64,000 bases of DNA from JAJRPT01 sp964465945 (GCA_964465945.1 CAYXMM010000003.1:186001-250000); one strand, 5' to 3'. Positions 26,923 through 36,379 are shown, counted from the stretch's first letter. A program made the numbers and translations. The notes: generated by a model from the letters alone, not told the origin.

Positions 26923-27459
26923 ATGAATAATCACCCTTGGCATAATATTGTTCCGAATACAGAAATAGCAGATACTTTTAAAGCAGTAGTTGAAATTCCT
27001 AAAAATTCGAGAGCTAAATACGAACTTGAAAAGGAATCAGGGTTACTAATATTGGATAGGGTATTGTATTCAGCGATGTATTATCCAACAAATTACGGAT
27101 TCATTCCTCAAACTTTATCAGAAGATGGAGACCCATTAGATATTTTAGTTTTTTCTCAAATTGCTATTCAACCATTATGTCTTGTAGAAGCAACAGTAAT
27201 TGGGGCTTTCAAAATGTTAGATGAAGGGAAAGCCGATGACAAAATTATTGCAGTTGCTAAGAATGATATGAGCGTGAATCACGTCAAAGACATTAATGGG
27301 CTAGCAGAACATTACCACGTTGAAATAAAAAATTTCTTTGAAGAATACAAAAAACTTGAAAATAAAAAAGTATTAGTAAATGAGCTTCTTAATAAAGATG
27401 CGGCTCTTGAAATTATTAATCACGATAGACAAAACTATATTAATACTTTTAAGAAATAA
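26923..27459 (+). CDS. ppa: Inorganic pyrophosphatase (family I)
   Basis: A 178-residue soluble family I pyrophosphatase hydrolysing PPi to two phosphates and so pulling biosynthetic reactions forward. The metal-binding signature is DGDPLDILV with the preceding NYGFIPQTLSE, and the phosphate-binding Lys/Arg residues sit in VEIPKNSRAKYEL. Length is typical. It is monocistronic, with its own promoter, and convergent with flhA (13 bp gap). Confidence 0.95.
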   Translation: MNNHPWHNIVPNTEIADTFKAVVEIPKNSRAKYELEKESGLLILDRVLYSAMYYPTNYGFIPQTLSEDGDPLDILVFSQIAIQPLCLVEATVIGAFKMLDEGKADDKIIAVAKNDMSVNHVKDINGLAEHYHVEIKNFFEEYKKLENKKVLVNELLNKDAALEIINHDRQNYINTFKK

Positions 27460-27472
27460 AACAGTTATTTTA

Positions 27473-29674
27473 TCAAGAATTTTCAAATTCAAACCCTGCA
27501 AACTGATTAGAGGTTTCTGCCAATTCTTGTTTATTTTCGGCTCTTATAGTAGAAACAATTTCAATTTCAGTATCAGAGGGGATTTCTGTATAAGATATTA
27601 CAGACACCATTGGATATTGTGATTTAATCATTCTATAAAAATACGGGCGAATCTGTGCGGAACAGATAATTGTTGGGAGATGCCCTACAATAGTTATATC
27701 ATCAATAGAATCTGATATAGATTGGAAAATTGCTTGAATTTTACTTGGCGATAAGCCCATTGTTGAGCTAACATTTCCAGATTGATTTTCTTGTAATGCT
27801 TTAGTTAATTCGTGTTCTAAACTCGGGTCAATACCTATGGCATGAATAACTCCATTTTGGTCTTCAAATATTTTCTTAATTGTTTCGGATAGACTATGTC
27901 TGACATATTCAGTTAAGACATCACTATTTTGGGTTACTTTTGAATATTCCAAAAGGGATTCTAAAATTATAGGTAAATCACGTATTGGTATGTTTTCAAC
28001 AAGTAAATTTTGCAATACTTTTTGAATTAACGATAATTGTAAATTATCTGGCTTAATTTCATCAAGAAGAGCAGGATAGTCATCTTTTAAATTATCAACC
28101 AAGTGTTTAACATCTTGACGAATTAATAATTTATCTGCATTTCTTCTTAAAAGCTCTGTTAAATGGGTGATTAATACTGTTGCCGGTTCTACAACCGTGA
28201 AACCAAGAATTTCAGCATTTTCACGTTGATTCGGGCTAATCCATGTTGCAGGTAAACCAAAAACTGGTTCTGTAACCGTTATTCCTTGAACTTCTCCATC
28301 AACTGAACCCGGGTTCATAGCTAAAAGCAAGTTTGGATAAATCTTATTTGTTGCAACTTCATTACCTCTAATTTTAATAATGTATTTCTCTGCTTCAAGT
28401 TGTAAATTATCACGAACACGAACAGGTGGAATAATTATTCCTAATTCTTGGGCTAATTGCTTACGAACATTGGTGATACGTTTAAATACATCACCACCTT
28501 GGGTCTCATCTACCATAGAAATAAGACTATATCCAAGTTCAATTTCAATAGGATCAACTTTAAGTAATTCTTCGACGGGTTTTTCATCGCTCGTTTTTTC
28601 GGTTTTTTCTGCTTCCATAATCTCTTTACGTAACTTATCTTCCGCTTCATCTTTTATAGATTTTGTTCTAAAATATGCTATCGAAGCGCAAGCCAACGCA
28701 AAAAATAGAAATGGAATAAAAGGAAATCCAGGAAGTAAGCCGATTAAGAACAATACGGCTGAAGCAATAGCGAGTGGCTTAGGGTCGTTACCAAACTGTT
28801 TAGATAATTGTTTATCTAATTTCTCGCTTGAACCTGAACGAGTAACAACTAAACCTGCTGCTACTGAAATAAAAAGAGCAGGAATTTGAGACACTAATCC
28901 ATCACCGATAGTTAAAATACTAAATGTATTCAAAGCAGTAGTGAAATCCATCTCCATTTGGAGCATACCAATTACGAAACCACCAAGCAAATTTATTGCT
29001 GTAATTATTATACCTGCTATAGCATCTCCTTTAATAAACTTTGCAGCACCATCCATAGAGCCATAGAAATCAGTTTCGCTTGTTAACTCTTCTCTTCGTT
29101 TTTTAGCAGTTTGTTCATCAATATATCCAGCATTCAAATCAGCATCAATACTCATCTGTTTACCTGGCAAAGCATCTAAGGTAAATCTTGCTGCAACCTC
29201 TGCAATACGCGTAGAACCTTTAATGATTACAACGAAGTTTATTATTAATAAGATTAAGAATAATATGATACCGACAACGAAATTTCCACCAACTACGAAA
29301 TTTCCAAAAGCGTTTATAATATCTCCTGCGTGAGCTTCTCCGAGTATTAATCTTGTAGATGCGACATTTAAGCCCAATCTAAATAAGGTCGTGATTAATA
29401 AAACTGCTGGGAATGATGAAAAATCTAATGGCTTAGTTAAATATACGGAAATCATTAAAATCAATACTGAAATTGCAATATTTACTGTGAAAAATAAATC
29501 TAATACAAAAGCAGGTAACGGAATAATCAAAAGAGTTAATATTAATATCATTCCAAAGGCAAGTCCTAAATCAGGATTGTTGCCAATTTTATTAAAGACA
29601 TTATTCTTCAACCCAATAAATAATTGGTTCTGTGATATTGAATCTGGAATTTTAAATTGTGTATTATTAGCCAT
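27473..29674 (-). CDS. flhA: Flagellar biosynthesis/type III export protein FlhA
   Basis: A 733-residue FHIPEP-family protein from the ATG at 29674 (a GTG at 29692 in frame is less likely). The N-terminal half has about eight membrane segments and the highly conserved FHIPEP stretch (PLDFSSFPAVLLITTLFRLGLNVASTRLIL, VVIIKGSTRIAEVAARFTLDALPGKQMSIDADL). The C-terminal half is the cytosolic domain that docks export chaperones. It forms the nonameric gate ring of the flagellar export apparatus. The wording is FlhA-like rather than SctV-like, but no other flagellar or type III gene lies in the window, so assignment rests on the family alone. Confidence 0.9.
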   Translation of the reverse strand: MANNTQFKIPDSISQNQLFIGLKNNVFNKIGNNPDLGLAFGMILILTLLIIPLPAFVLDLFFTVNIAISVLILMISVYLTKPLDFSSFPAVLLITTLFRLGLNVASTRLILGEAHAGDIINAFGNFVVGGNFVVGIILFLILLIINFVVIIKGSTRIAEVAARFTLDALPGKQMSIDADLNAGYIDEQTAKKRREELTSETDFYGSMDGAAKFIKGDAIAGIIITAINLLGGFVIGMLQMEMDFTTALNTFSILTIGDGLVSQIPALFISVAAGLVVTRSGSSEKLDKQLSKQFGNDPKPLAIASAVLFLIGLLPGFPFIPFLFFALACASIAYFRTKSIKDEAEDKLRKEIMEAEKTEKTSDEKPVEELLKVDPIEIELGYSLISMVDETQGGDVFKRITNVRKQLAQELGIIIPPVRVRDNLQLEAEKYIIKIRGNEVATNKIYPNLLLAMNPGSVDGEVQGITVTEPVFGLPATWISPNQRENAEILGFTVVEPATVLITHLTELLRRNADKLLIRQDVKHLVDNLKDDYPALLDEIKPDNLQLSLIQKVLQNLLVENIPIRDLPIILESLLEYSKVTQNSDVLTEYVRHSLSETIKKIFEDQNGVIHAIGIDPSLEHELTKALQENQSGNVSSTMGLSPSKIQAIFQSISDSIDDITIVGHLPTIICSAQIRPYFYRMIKSQYPMVSVISYTEIPSDTEIEIVSTIRAENKQELAETSNQFAGFEFENS

Positions 29675-29782
29675 ACTAATGATAATATTCACCCAAATCG
29701 TGATTTTTGGAATGAAAACATACTTTATTTACCCTATTTTATTATAATACAAAACGCTTGCCAATAATTTAAAACATATTTG

Positions 29783-29814
29783 TTTGATTAGTAATTTTTA
29801 ATTATTTAATTTTG
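29783..29814 (+). promoter_or_regulatory. Bacteroidota-type promoter for deoxyhypusine synthase-like gene
   Basis: TTTG (29783-29786), a 20-nt spacer, then TAATTTTG (29807-29814), 27 bp before the ATG at 29842. A full match to the pattern. Confidence 0.7.
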
Positions 29815-29841
29815 AGACTTTATTTTATACTTGAGTTGAAA

Positions 29842-30813
29842 ATGGCAAAACCGATTACAGATTTCATTGAAAATCATTATAAACACTTTAATTCTGCTGC
29901 ACTTGTTGATGCTGCCAAAGGGTATGAAGCCCATTTGAATGAGAACGGAAAAATGATGATTACGCTTGCTGGGGCAATGTCTACCGCTGAGTTAGGTAAA
30001 TCATTAGCTGAAATTATTAGACAAGGAAAAGTTGATATTATTTCTTGCACTGGGGCTAATCTTGAAGAAGATATTATGAATTTAGTTGCACATAATCATT
30101 ATAAACGCGTTCCAAACTATAGAGATTTAACTCCTGAAGATGAAAGAAATTTATTAGATAATCATTTGAATCGTGTTACTGACACATGCATTCCAGAGGA
30201 AGAAGCTTTTAGAAGATTACAAAAGCATATTCACAAAGTTTGGAAAGATGCTGATGATAGTGGCGAAAGGTACTTTCCACACGAATATATGTATAAAATG
30301 TTACTTTCTGGTGTATTAGAACAGTACTATGAAATAGACCCAAAAAACTCATGGATGCTTGCAGCAGCTGAAAGAAATTTACCTATCGTAGTGCCAGGTT
30401 GGGAAGATTCAACTATGGGTAATATTTTTGCTTCGTATGTGATTAAAAAAGAAATTAAAGCTTCGACTATGAAGTCCGGCATTGAATATATGGTATGGTT
30501 AGCCGATTGGTATGTGAAAAATTCATCTGGAAAAGGTGTTGGATTTTTCCAAATCGGCGGTGGTATTGCTGGTGATTTCCCTATTTGCGTTGTGCCAATG
30601 CTTTATCAAGATATGGAAATGGAAGACATTCCGTTTTGGTCTTATTTCTGTCAAATTTCCGATTCTACGACAAGTTACGGCTCTTACTCTGGAGCCGTGC
30701 CAAATGAGAAAATTACTTGGGGTAAATTAGATATTGATACACCGAAATTTATTGTTGAGTCAGATGCAACCATAGTTGCACCGCTAATTTTTGCTTATTT
30801 ACTTGGCTGGTAA
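29842..30813 (+). CDS. Deoxyhypusine synthase-family protein
   Basis: A 323-residue member of the deoxyhypusine synthase (DHS) family. NAD-binding type motifs are seen in MMITLAGAMSTAELGKSLAEII and VDIISCTGANLEEDIMNLVAH, then GVGFFQIGGGIAGDFPI, and the catalytic-Lys motif ITWGKLDI (K295), equivalent to the WGK of eukaryotic DHS. DHS transfers an aminobutyl group from spermidine to Lys of eIF5A; bacteria lack that substrate, and bacterial relatives are thought to act on polyamines (homospermidine-type chemistry) or an unknown acceptor. The ATG at 29842 is preferred over the upstream in-frame TTG. A glycosyltransferase gene begins on the base after its stop, so the two are cotranscribed. Confidence 0.88.
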   Translation: MAKPITDFIENHYKHFNSAALVDAAKGYEAHLNENGKMMITLAGAMSTAELGKSLAEIIRQGKVDIISCTGANLEEDIMNLVAHNHYKRVPNYRDLTPEDERNLLDNHLNRVTDTCIPEEEAFRRLQKHIHKVWKDADDSGERYFPHEYMYKMLLSGVLEQYYEIDPKNSWMLAAAERNLPIVVPGWEDSTMGNIFASYVIKKEIKASTMKSGIEYMVWLADWYVKNSSGKGVGFFQIGGGIAGDFPICVVPMLYQDMEMEDIPFWSYFCQISDSTTSYGSYSGAVPNEKITWGKLDIDTPKFIVESDATIVAPLIFAYLLGW

Positions 30814-31953
30814 ATGAAGAAAACTTTTGCTCTTATTCACTTCCCTTACTATCAATTAGACCCAGACAAGGGGAGAGGTGTAGAGCATTTTATTAAGAAA
30901 TATTTAGAAATTGAAGGTAATCAGGTCATTATTATCAGACCTGATTTACCTTTTTTTGATATTTTCTTTAAAATAATAAGATTAATCTATAAAACTTTTG
31001 GAAAAGATTATCATTTTTATCGTAAAAAAGTTATTTTAAACTATTTAAGTAAGAGTGTTAATAAAAAATTAGATGCAATCAATTATGATTATATAATTGC
31101 ATTCGGAACTTTACCACTTTATAATATTACATCAAATAAAAAGATAATAATGTGGTCGGATGCAACTTTCCAGAACATCCTAAACTATTATAACGACTAC
31201 AAAAATCTTAGTATTGCACAAATTAATGAATTTGAAAATATAGAGAAAGAGGTGCTAAAAAAAACGGATTACGTTTGTTTGACTTCTTCTTGGGCTACGA
31301 AAACTGCAATAGAACACTATAAACTTCCAGAAAACAAAGTGTTTGAAACTCCATTTGGTGCAAATTTATTAGATGAGGTAGAAATTAATATTAGAGATTT
31401 AGAAAATAAATCAAATAATTTAGAAACACTTAATCTTTTATTTATAGGAAAAAATTGGGAGAGAAAGGGTGGTGAATTGTTATTTAATTTATCTACAAAA
31501 TTAAAAGAGAGTAATATAAACTTTAAATTAAATATTATTGGTTGTGCACCTGCAATTCCTGAAAATTTACAATTCAATATTGAAAGTTATGGTATTTTAG
31601 ATAAAAGCAAAAACAATGAAAATCATTTATTTAATGAATTGTTAAATCTATCACATTTTTTCATTATGCCAAGCAAAGCAGAAGCATTCGGACATGTTTA
31701 TTGCGAAGCAAATGCGTATGGTATCCCAGCAATTGGGAACAAAACCGGCGGAGTTACATCTGTTATTTTAGATAATATAAATGGTTTTACTTTTAATAAA
31801 GAAAGTTTTGTTGTTGATTGCTTCAATTACTTAAAAAACATTCAAAATAATAATGAAGAGTATTTGAATTTATGTTTAAGATCAAGAAAAAGATATGAAG
31901 AGTACTTAAATTGGCACACTTCTATCAAGAAAATTCTAAATATTATTCAATAG
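30814..31953 (+). CDS. Family 4-type glycosyltransferase
   Basis: A 379-residue GT-B fold enzyme. The C-terminal donor-binding half has NLLFIGKNWERKGGELL, the nucleotide-sugar motif SKAEAFGHVYCEANAYGIPAIG (E-x7-E-like) and a GGV loop. The N-terminal acceptor half (FALIHFPYYQLDPDKGRGVEHFIKKYL) is family-specific. It probably transfers a sugar to a lipid or surface glycan; acceptor and donor are unknown. The start codon abuts the stop of the DHS-like gene. The 3' end overlaps the convergent btaA-like gene by 11 bp. Confidence 0.86.
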   Translation: MKKTFALIHFPYYQLDPDKGRGVEHFIKKYLEIEGNQVIIIRPDLPFFDIFFKIIRLIYKTFGKDYHFYRKKVILNYLSKSVNKKLDAINYDYIIAFGTLPLYNITSNKKIIMWSDATFQNILNYYNDYKNLSIAQINEFENIEKEVLKKTDYVCLTSSWATKTAIEHYKLPENKVFETPFGANLLDEVEINIRDLENKSNNLETLNLLFIGKNWERKGGELLFNLSTKLKESNINFKLNIIGCAPAIPENLQFNIESYGILDKSKNNENHLFNELLNLSHFFIMPSKAEAFGHVYCEANAYGIPAIGNKTGGVTSVILDNINGFTFNKESFVVDCFNYLKNIQNNNEEYLNLCLRSRKRYEEYLNWHTSIKKILNIIQ

Positions 31954-33034
31954 ACTCCGCAATATGAGCATAAAAGTAAGTAGCAACCCTATTTATATAT
32001 TTCAAATCTTTGTTTGAATATGAATTTAATTTATATTGATGATTAAAATACTTATCAAAGATGTTTCTATCACTCGAAACTGTTCTAAACATTAATTTTC
32101 TTTTATTTTGCATAGAATTAATCTTATTCCAAAGTGTTGTTAAATATTCTTGATTATTTATCAAATGCCAATCTTGGTGGTCTAATAAATTAATAATATT
32201 AAATTCATCTAAATCCAGAGCTTGTAATAATGGAATATCTATCAATGACATTTTGTGAATATTTGATTTAATTCTATTAAAATTCTCTTCTTTTAAATAG
32301 TTAGGACAAAATTGCTCATTGTATTTTCCAAAAAAATATAAATACCAAAAATAATTACTTGTATTCGGGTATAACTCAAAATGGTTTTTAAGTGAAACTC
32401 TAATATTCTCGCTAATTTCTGTAACACTACTTAGTTTCATCTGTGAACTCGGAACACCGAATAAATTATGCACATAAGGCAAACTTAGAAACTTAATTAT
32501 ACTATGATTCCAAATCGTCTTTTCAATAAAATCAAAATCTGTAGATTTATTATTAAGTATGTTTTCAATTTCTAATTTTAATTGTTTATTTCGTTTTAAT
32601 AATTTTTGAATATAAAAAGCAATAATTCCACTTGCCCCATGATAATAAAACGATCTTCTATTCCCTGCAAAGTAATGAATATTCTTATCCCAATATACTT
32701 GAGAACTTTCGCTTAGATATGGTTTGATTTTAATATAATCTTCCTTATATGCAAGGTTAGTCCCAGTCATAAAAAAGCGTGAAAGCACATTGTAATCAAA
32801 ATATGTAAAGATAATTCTTTTCAATTCAATTAAAGCAATTTGAGCTTTATTAATTTCGCAAACATAAAGTTTTTTAGGATTTTCAAGAAGATATTCGAGT
32901 GAATTATCGCCTGCCGAACCAATATTGAGAATCACAGAGTTTTCATCAATTTTCAATAAACTCAAATCAATTTGAGGATCTTCCCAAGAAGTATTAAAAA
33001 TAAGCTTATTATTTAAAAGGTATTCAAAAATCAT
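31943..33034 (-). CDS. BtaA-like 3-amino-3-carboxypropyl transferase (betaine lipid synthesis)
   Basis: A 363-residue DUF3419/BtaA-type protein. Recognised family motifs: FNTSWEDPQIDLSLL, the SAM-site stretch NIGSAGDNSLEYLL with CEINKAQIALIELKR, the YWDKNIHYFAGNRRSFYYHG region, and the C-terminal INLLDHQDWH with FRTVSSD. BtaA transfers the aminocarboxypropyl group of SAM to diacylglycerol, giving diacylglyceryl-homoserine; BtaB then methylates it to the phosphorus-free betaine lipid DGTS. No btaB is adjacent. The start codon lies only ~7 nt after the terminator T-run of the upstream POT gene, leaving little room for a separate promoter. Confidence 0.82.
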   Translation of the reverse strand: MIFEYLLNNKLIFNTSWEDPQIDLSLLKIDENSVILNIGSAGDNSLEYLLENPKKLYVCEINKAQIALIELKRIIFTYFDYNVLSRFFMTGTNLAYKEDYIKIKPYLSESSQVYWDKNIHYFAGNRRSFYYHGASGIIAFYIQKLLKRNKQLKLEIENILNNKSTDFDFIEKTIWNHSIIKFLSLPYVHNLFGVPSSQMKLSSVTEISENIRVSLKNHFELYPNTSNYFWYLYFFGKYNEQFCPNYLKEENFNRIKSNIHKMSLIDIPLLQALDLDEFNIINLLDHQDWHLINNQEYLTTLWNKINSMQNKRKLMFRTVSSDRNIFDKYFNHQYKLNSYSNKDLKYINRVATYFYAHIAESIE

Positions 33035-33040
33035 AATAAT

Positions 33041-33067
33041 AAAAAAGGGCTGTATTTACCAGCCCTT
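33041..33067 (-). terminator. Rho-independent terminator of the POT transporter gene
   Basis: On the minus strand an 8-bp stem AAGGGCTG/CAGCCCTT (33067-33060 with 33052-33045), 7-nt loop, then TTTTTT. It lies between the POT stop codon and the btaA-like start codon. Confidence 0.85.
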
Positions 33068-33079
33068 GTGAAAGTTCAA

Positions 33080-34606
33080 TTATCTTTTTCCATGCATTAG
33101 TTTTAAAAGATACTTATTTATAAAAAATAAAATTATCCCTGAAGCTAATGAGATAAAGAAAAATAGCATAAAGAAGTCATATAAAGTAGCAATTTGGTAT
33201 CCAGCAAAATGTTTAACTGCACCACCTTCTGGATAAAAAGAAGATAATGTTCCTGCAAATTTATTTGCAGCTGCTGTTGATAAGAACCAAACACCCATAA
33301 GCATTGAAGCTAGGTGAACTGGCGCTAATTTATTAACCATGGATAATCCAATTGGTGATAAGCAAAGTTCACCCCATGTATGCATTAAGTACATTGTAAC
33401 TAACCAAAGCATACTTACTTTAACTCCTGGATCAACATCTTTAACTCCAAATGCAATAATTAAATAACCTAATGAAAGCATAACTAACCCTATTGACATT
33501 TTTAAGGGTGAATTTGGTTCAAGTTTTCTTTTGCCAAAATATTCCCATAAAATAACAAATATTGGTGCAAAAATAACAATAAAGGCAGCATTTACAGATT
33601 GAAAAGCAGAAGCAGGAACTTCCATTCCAAAAATAAATCTATCTGTTTGTTCATCAGCAAAAAAGGTTAAAGAGGCACCTGCTTGCTCGAATGCAGCCCA
33701 AAAGAAGATAACGAAAAATGCCATAATAAATATAGCAATCATCCTTTCTTTCTCTTCTCTAGTTGATTTTTTATCAGTAAGGAAACTAATAGGTGAAGCG
33801 ATTGAAGCAGCAAATATAAATGAACCAATAAGGTCTAAGTGCATTATGTAGTAGAAAATAACAAAAGTAATTGCTAAGACTCCTACTGGTAGCATAAAAT
33901 CTTTAGGGTCAATTTTCACTTTTGTTGCAGTATTTACTTTTTCTCTTTTAGGAATACCACCAACAGGATTTCCGTGGCTATCAACAACATATTTATTTTT
34001 AAATACTTCAAACAATGTAGTACCAATCAACATTCCTATACATGCAGCTAAAAAGCCCCATTTAAAATCAGCTGGATCCCCTGTATTCCCTAAGCCACCG
34101 GCTACTAATGGAGAGAACATAGCTCCTAAATTAATACCCATATAGAATATTGTATATGCGCCATCAATTCTTCTATCACCTTCTGGATATAGCTGTCCTA
34201 CCATTGTAGAGATATTGGGCTTGAAGAAGCCATTACCAAAAATCAAAGCACCTAATCCAGCGTACATCAATGTAGTTGCTAAACCAACCTCTGTGTAAAA
34301 TGTACCTGATAAAAACATAAAAAACTGACCGAGCGCCATTATTAAGCCACCCCAGAAAATAGATTTTCTATTTCCCCAATATCTATCGGCAACATACCCA
34401 CCTAAAAGTGGTGTTAAATAAACCAAACCGGTATAACTACCATAAATATTTGATGCAGTTTCTTTATTTAATAAAAGAGCTTGCACCATATAAAGCGTAA
34501 ATATTGCCCTCATTCCATAATATGAGAAGCGTTCCCACATTTCAGTAAAAAACAGAACATAAAGCCCTTTCGGATGTCCTTTCTGCGTTTGTAAATCATT
34601 CGCCAT
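33080..34606 (-). CDS. POT/PTR2 family proton-coupled oligopeptide transporter
   Basis: A 508-residue, multi-pass inner membrane protein. The family signature FFTEMWERFSYYGMRAIFTLYM (ExxERFxYYG, needed for proton coupling) is at residues ~20-40. GGYVADRYWGNRKSIFWGG and the second PTR signature FYMGINLGAMFSPLVAGGLG are also present. It imports di- and tripeptides with protons. The S9 and M1 peptidases elsewhere in the window could supply such peptides, but that link is inference. GGAGAA precedes the ATG, and the gene ends at a strong terminator. Confidence 0.95.
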   Translation of the reverse strand: MANDLQTQKGHPKGLYVLFFTEMWERFSYYGMRAIFTLYMVQALLLNKETASNIYGSYTGLVYLTPLLGGYVADRYWGNRKSIFWGGLIMALGQFFMFLSGTFYTEVGLATTLMYAGLGALIFGNGFFKPNISTMVGQLYPEGDRRIDGAYTIFYMGINLGAMFSPLVAGGLGNTGDPADFKWGFLAACIGMLIGTTLFEVFKNKYVVDSHGNPVGGIPKREKVNTATKVKIDPKDFMLPVGVLAITFVIFYYIMHLDLIGSFIFAASIASPISFLTDKKSTREEKERMIAIFIMAFFVIFFWAAFEQAGASLTFFADEQTDRFIFGMEVPASAFQSVNAAFIVIFAPIFVILWEYFGKRKLEPNSPLKMSIGLVMLSLGYLIIAFGVKDVDPGVKVSMLWLVTMYLMHTWGELCLSPIGLSMVNKLAPVHLASMLMGVWFLSTAAANKFAGTLSSFYPEGGAVKHFAGYQIATLYDFFMLFFFISLASGIILFFINKYLLKLMHGKR

Positions 34607-34714
34607 AAGCGTTCTCCATATAATTAAATTTTCGTATTTTCGTAAATTAGATTTTAAATTTAAAGAAATTTATTTACTTTCTAATATTTTTTTTAATAAA
34701 AGTAGTTGTTTTTT

Positions 34715-35617
34715 ATGTTAATGTTAATAATTTTTTTATTCTGCAATTCAATTTTTGCAGAAGAAGTTGAAATTCCTATTGAAAATTCCAAAATTTATGG
34801 AACATTGGAAAATCCTACAAGTAAACATTTAATTCTCATAATAAGTGGCTCAGGTCCTACTGATAGGAATGGCAACTCGGCTATTTTACATGGTGATAAT
34901 AACTCATTAAAATATCTTTCTGATGGACTTGTTAAAAAAGGATTTGCTACTTTTCGTTATGATAAGCGAATGATTGGTAAAAGTAAAGGATTTAAAGGTG
35001 AAGACTCAACTATCTTTTTTGACTTTGCAAAAGATGCTATGTTTATTACTAATTTCCTCAAAAAGCAATACCATTTCACTAACTTAACTGTTATTGGACA
35101 TTCTGAAGGTGCTTTGATTGGAGGGATTATTTCTGCTATGTTAAAGCCAGATAATTTTGTTTCTTTATGTGGCATTTCCGAAAGTATGGATTCAACCGTA
35201 ATCAAACAAATTTCACAACGAGCACCCGCTATGCTCGATGATGTAAAACATTACTTTGATGAGTTTAACGCTGGCAACAAATTAGATAGCATTAATCCTA
35301 TGCTTTATAGTATTTTTCGACCTTCCATTCAGCCATTTATTATTGATATGTTAAAGTTTAAGCCCGAAAAAGTATATAGTAGCATTAAATCTAAAAAATT
35401 ATTCATTTCAGGTGGTCATGATATTCAAATTTATTCCGATGATATGAAAAAATTAGCAGAGTTTTGTAAAGCACAATATATTGATTTCCCAGAAATGAAT
35501 CACGTTTTGAAAAAGACTCCTAAATCATATTTAGAACAAATTTCATCATATTCTAATCCAGATTTACCTCTTTATGATGGTTTGGTCGATTCAATAGTTA
35601 AATTTATTGAGAAGTAA
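34715..35617 (+). CDS. Exported alpha/beta hydrolase
   Basis: A ~300-residue hydrolase with an N-terminal signal peptide (LIIFLFCNSIFA). The start is ATG 34715 or 34721; TTG 34706 is in frame but less likely. Oxyanion-region motif LIISGSGPTDRNGN, nucleophile Ser in VIGHSEGALIGG, late Asp/His in SGGHDIQIY and MNHVLK. It resembles secreted serine aminopeptidase S33-type esterase/peptidases; the substrate is unknown. Its stop is followed at once by the next ATG, and the third gene overlaps by 1 nt, so these three genes form a tight operon. Confidence 0.85.
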   Translation: MLMLIIFLFCNSIFAEEVEIPIENSKIYGTLENPTSKHLILIISGSGPTDRNGNSAILHGDNNSLKYLSDGLVKKGFATFRYDKRMIGKSKGFKGEDSTIFFDFAKDAMFITNFLKKQYHFTNLTVIGHSEGALIGGIISAMLKPDNFVSLCGISESMDSTVIKQISQRAPAMLDDVKHYFDEFNAGNKLDSINPMLYSIFRPSIQPFIIDMLKFKPEKVYSSIKSKKLFISGGHDIQIYSDDMKKLAEFCKAQYIDFPEMNHVLKKTPKSYLEQISSYSNPDLPLYDGLVDSIVKFIEK

Positions 35618-36379
35618 ATGAAATTAATTTTGATGCTATTTTTTATTTTTTCTGCGTTATCATTAGCTGACGAAAAAAAAGAATTAGATTCTATTTTTGT
35701 TAATAAGTTAAATCAAGAAGCATTAAGGCTAGTTGGAAAAGACAACCCAAAGGCAAAAATATTATTGGATTCTGCTTTTAATTATGCTTATTCTCATATT
35801 TCACATTTTTGGGTAGCAAAAACTTATCAAAATTTAGGACTTTATGAAATTAGTAATGATTCTATAAATAAAGCGTTAGATTATTTAGAAGTTTCATCGC
35901 GTGCCTTTGCGGACGTAAAATTTTATGATGAATCCGCTTATTCAAGCATTATTCTGTCTGATTTATACTATTCAATTGGTAGATATAAAAAAGCAATAGA
36001 AGTCTTAAAAAGAAGTGAAAAGAATATTGATAAAGTTCAAACCACCTATCAAAGTAATTTTTATTTAAAATTATCTGAACTATATCAGAAAGTAAATAAA
36101 AAAGATAGTGCTGCATATTACAGAACTAAAGCAAATATTAATAGTGAAATTTTTGATTTTAAAGTGAATATTGATAAAAATGTTGCAGAACATATTAATG
36201 TTGAAAGTCAAATAAAAGATTTAAAAATGGAGTTGAAAGTTGAAAAAATGAAGTCAGAGTTTGTTCTCTGGATGTTACTTGGAACAATAATATTTTTATC
36301 ATTAATATTAATAACACTCGCAGTTAAACTTTTCAATACCAAAAAAGAATTATTCCATCTAAAAGAAAAAAATAAATAA
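35618..36379 (+). CDS. Exported TPR-repeat protein with C-terminal membrane helix
   Basis: A 253-residue protein with signal peptide (1-17, LSLADE), tetratricopeptide-type helices (NLGLYEISNDSINKALDYLEVS, IILSDLYYSIGRYKKAIEVLKRSEKN), a coiled-coil-like stretch (~185-215), one membrane helix near the C-terminus (WMLLGTIIFLSLILITLAV) and a short basic tail. It looks like the sensory TPR-TM half of Bacteroidota histidine kinases or regulators, but with no kinase or DNA-binding domain attached. It starts immediately after the hydrolase stop and shares TAATG with the ABC-F gene. Function unknown. Confidence 0.72.
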   Translation: MKLILMLFFIFSALSLADEKKELDSIFVNKLNQEALRLVGKDNPKAKILLDSAFNYAYSHISHFWVAKTYQNLGLYEISNDSINKALDYLEVSSRAFADVKFYDESAYSSIILSDLYYSIGRYKKAIEVLKRSEKNIDKVQTTYQSNFYLKLSELYQKVNKKDSAAYYRTKANINSEIFDFKVNIDKNVAEHINVESQIKDLKMELKVEKMKSEFVLWMLLGTIIFLSLILITLAVKLFNTKKELFHLKEKNK

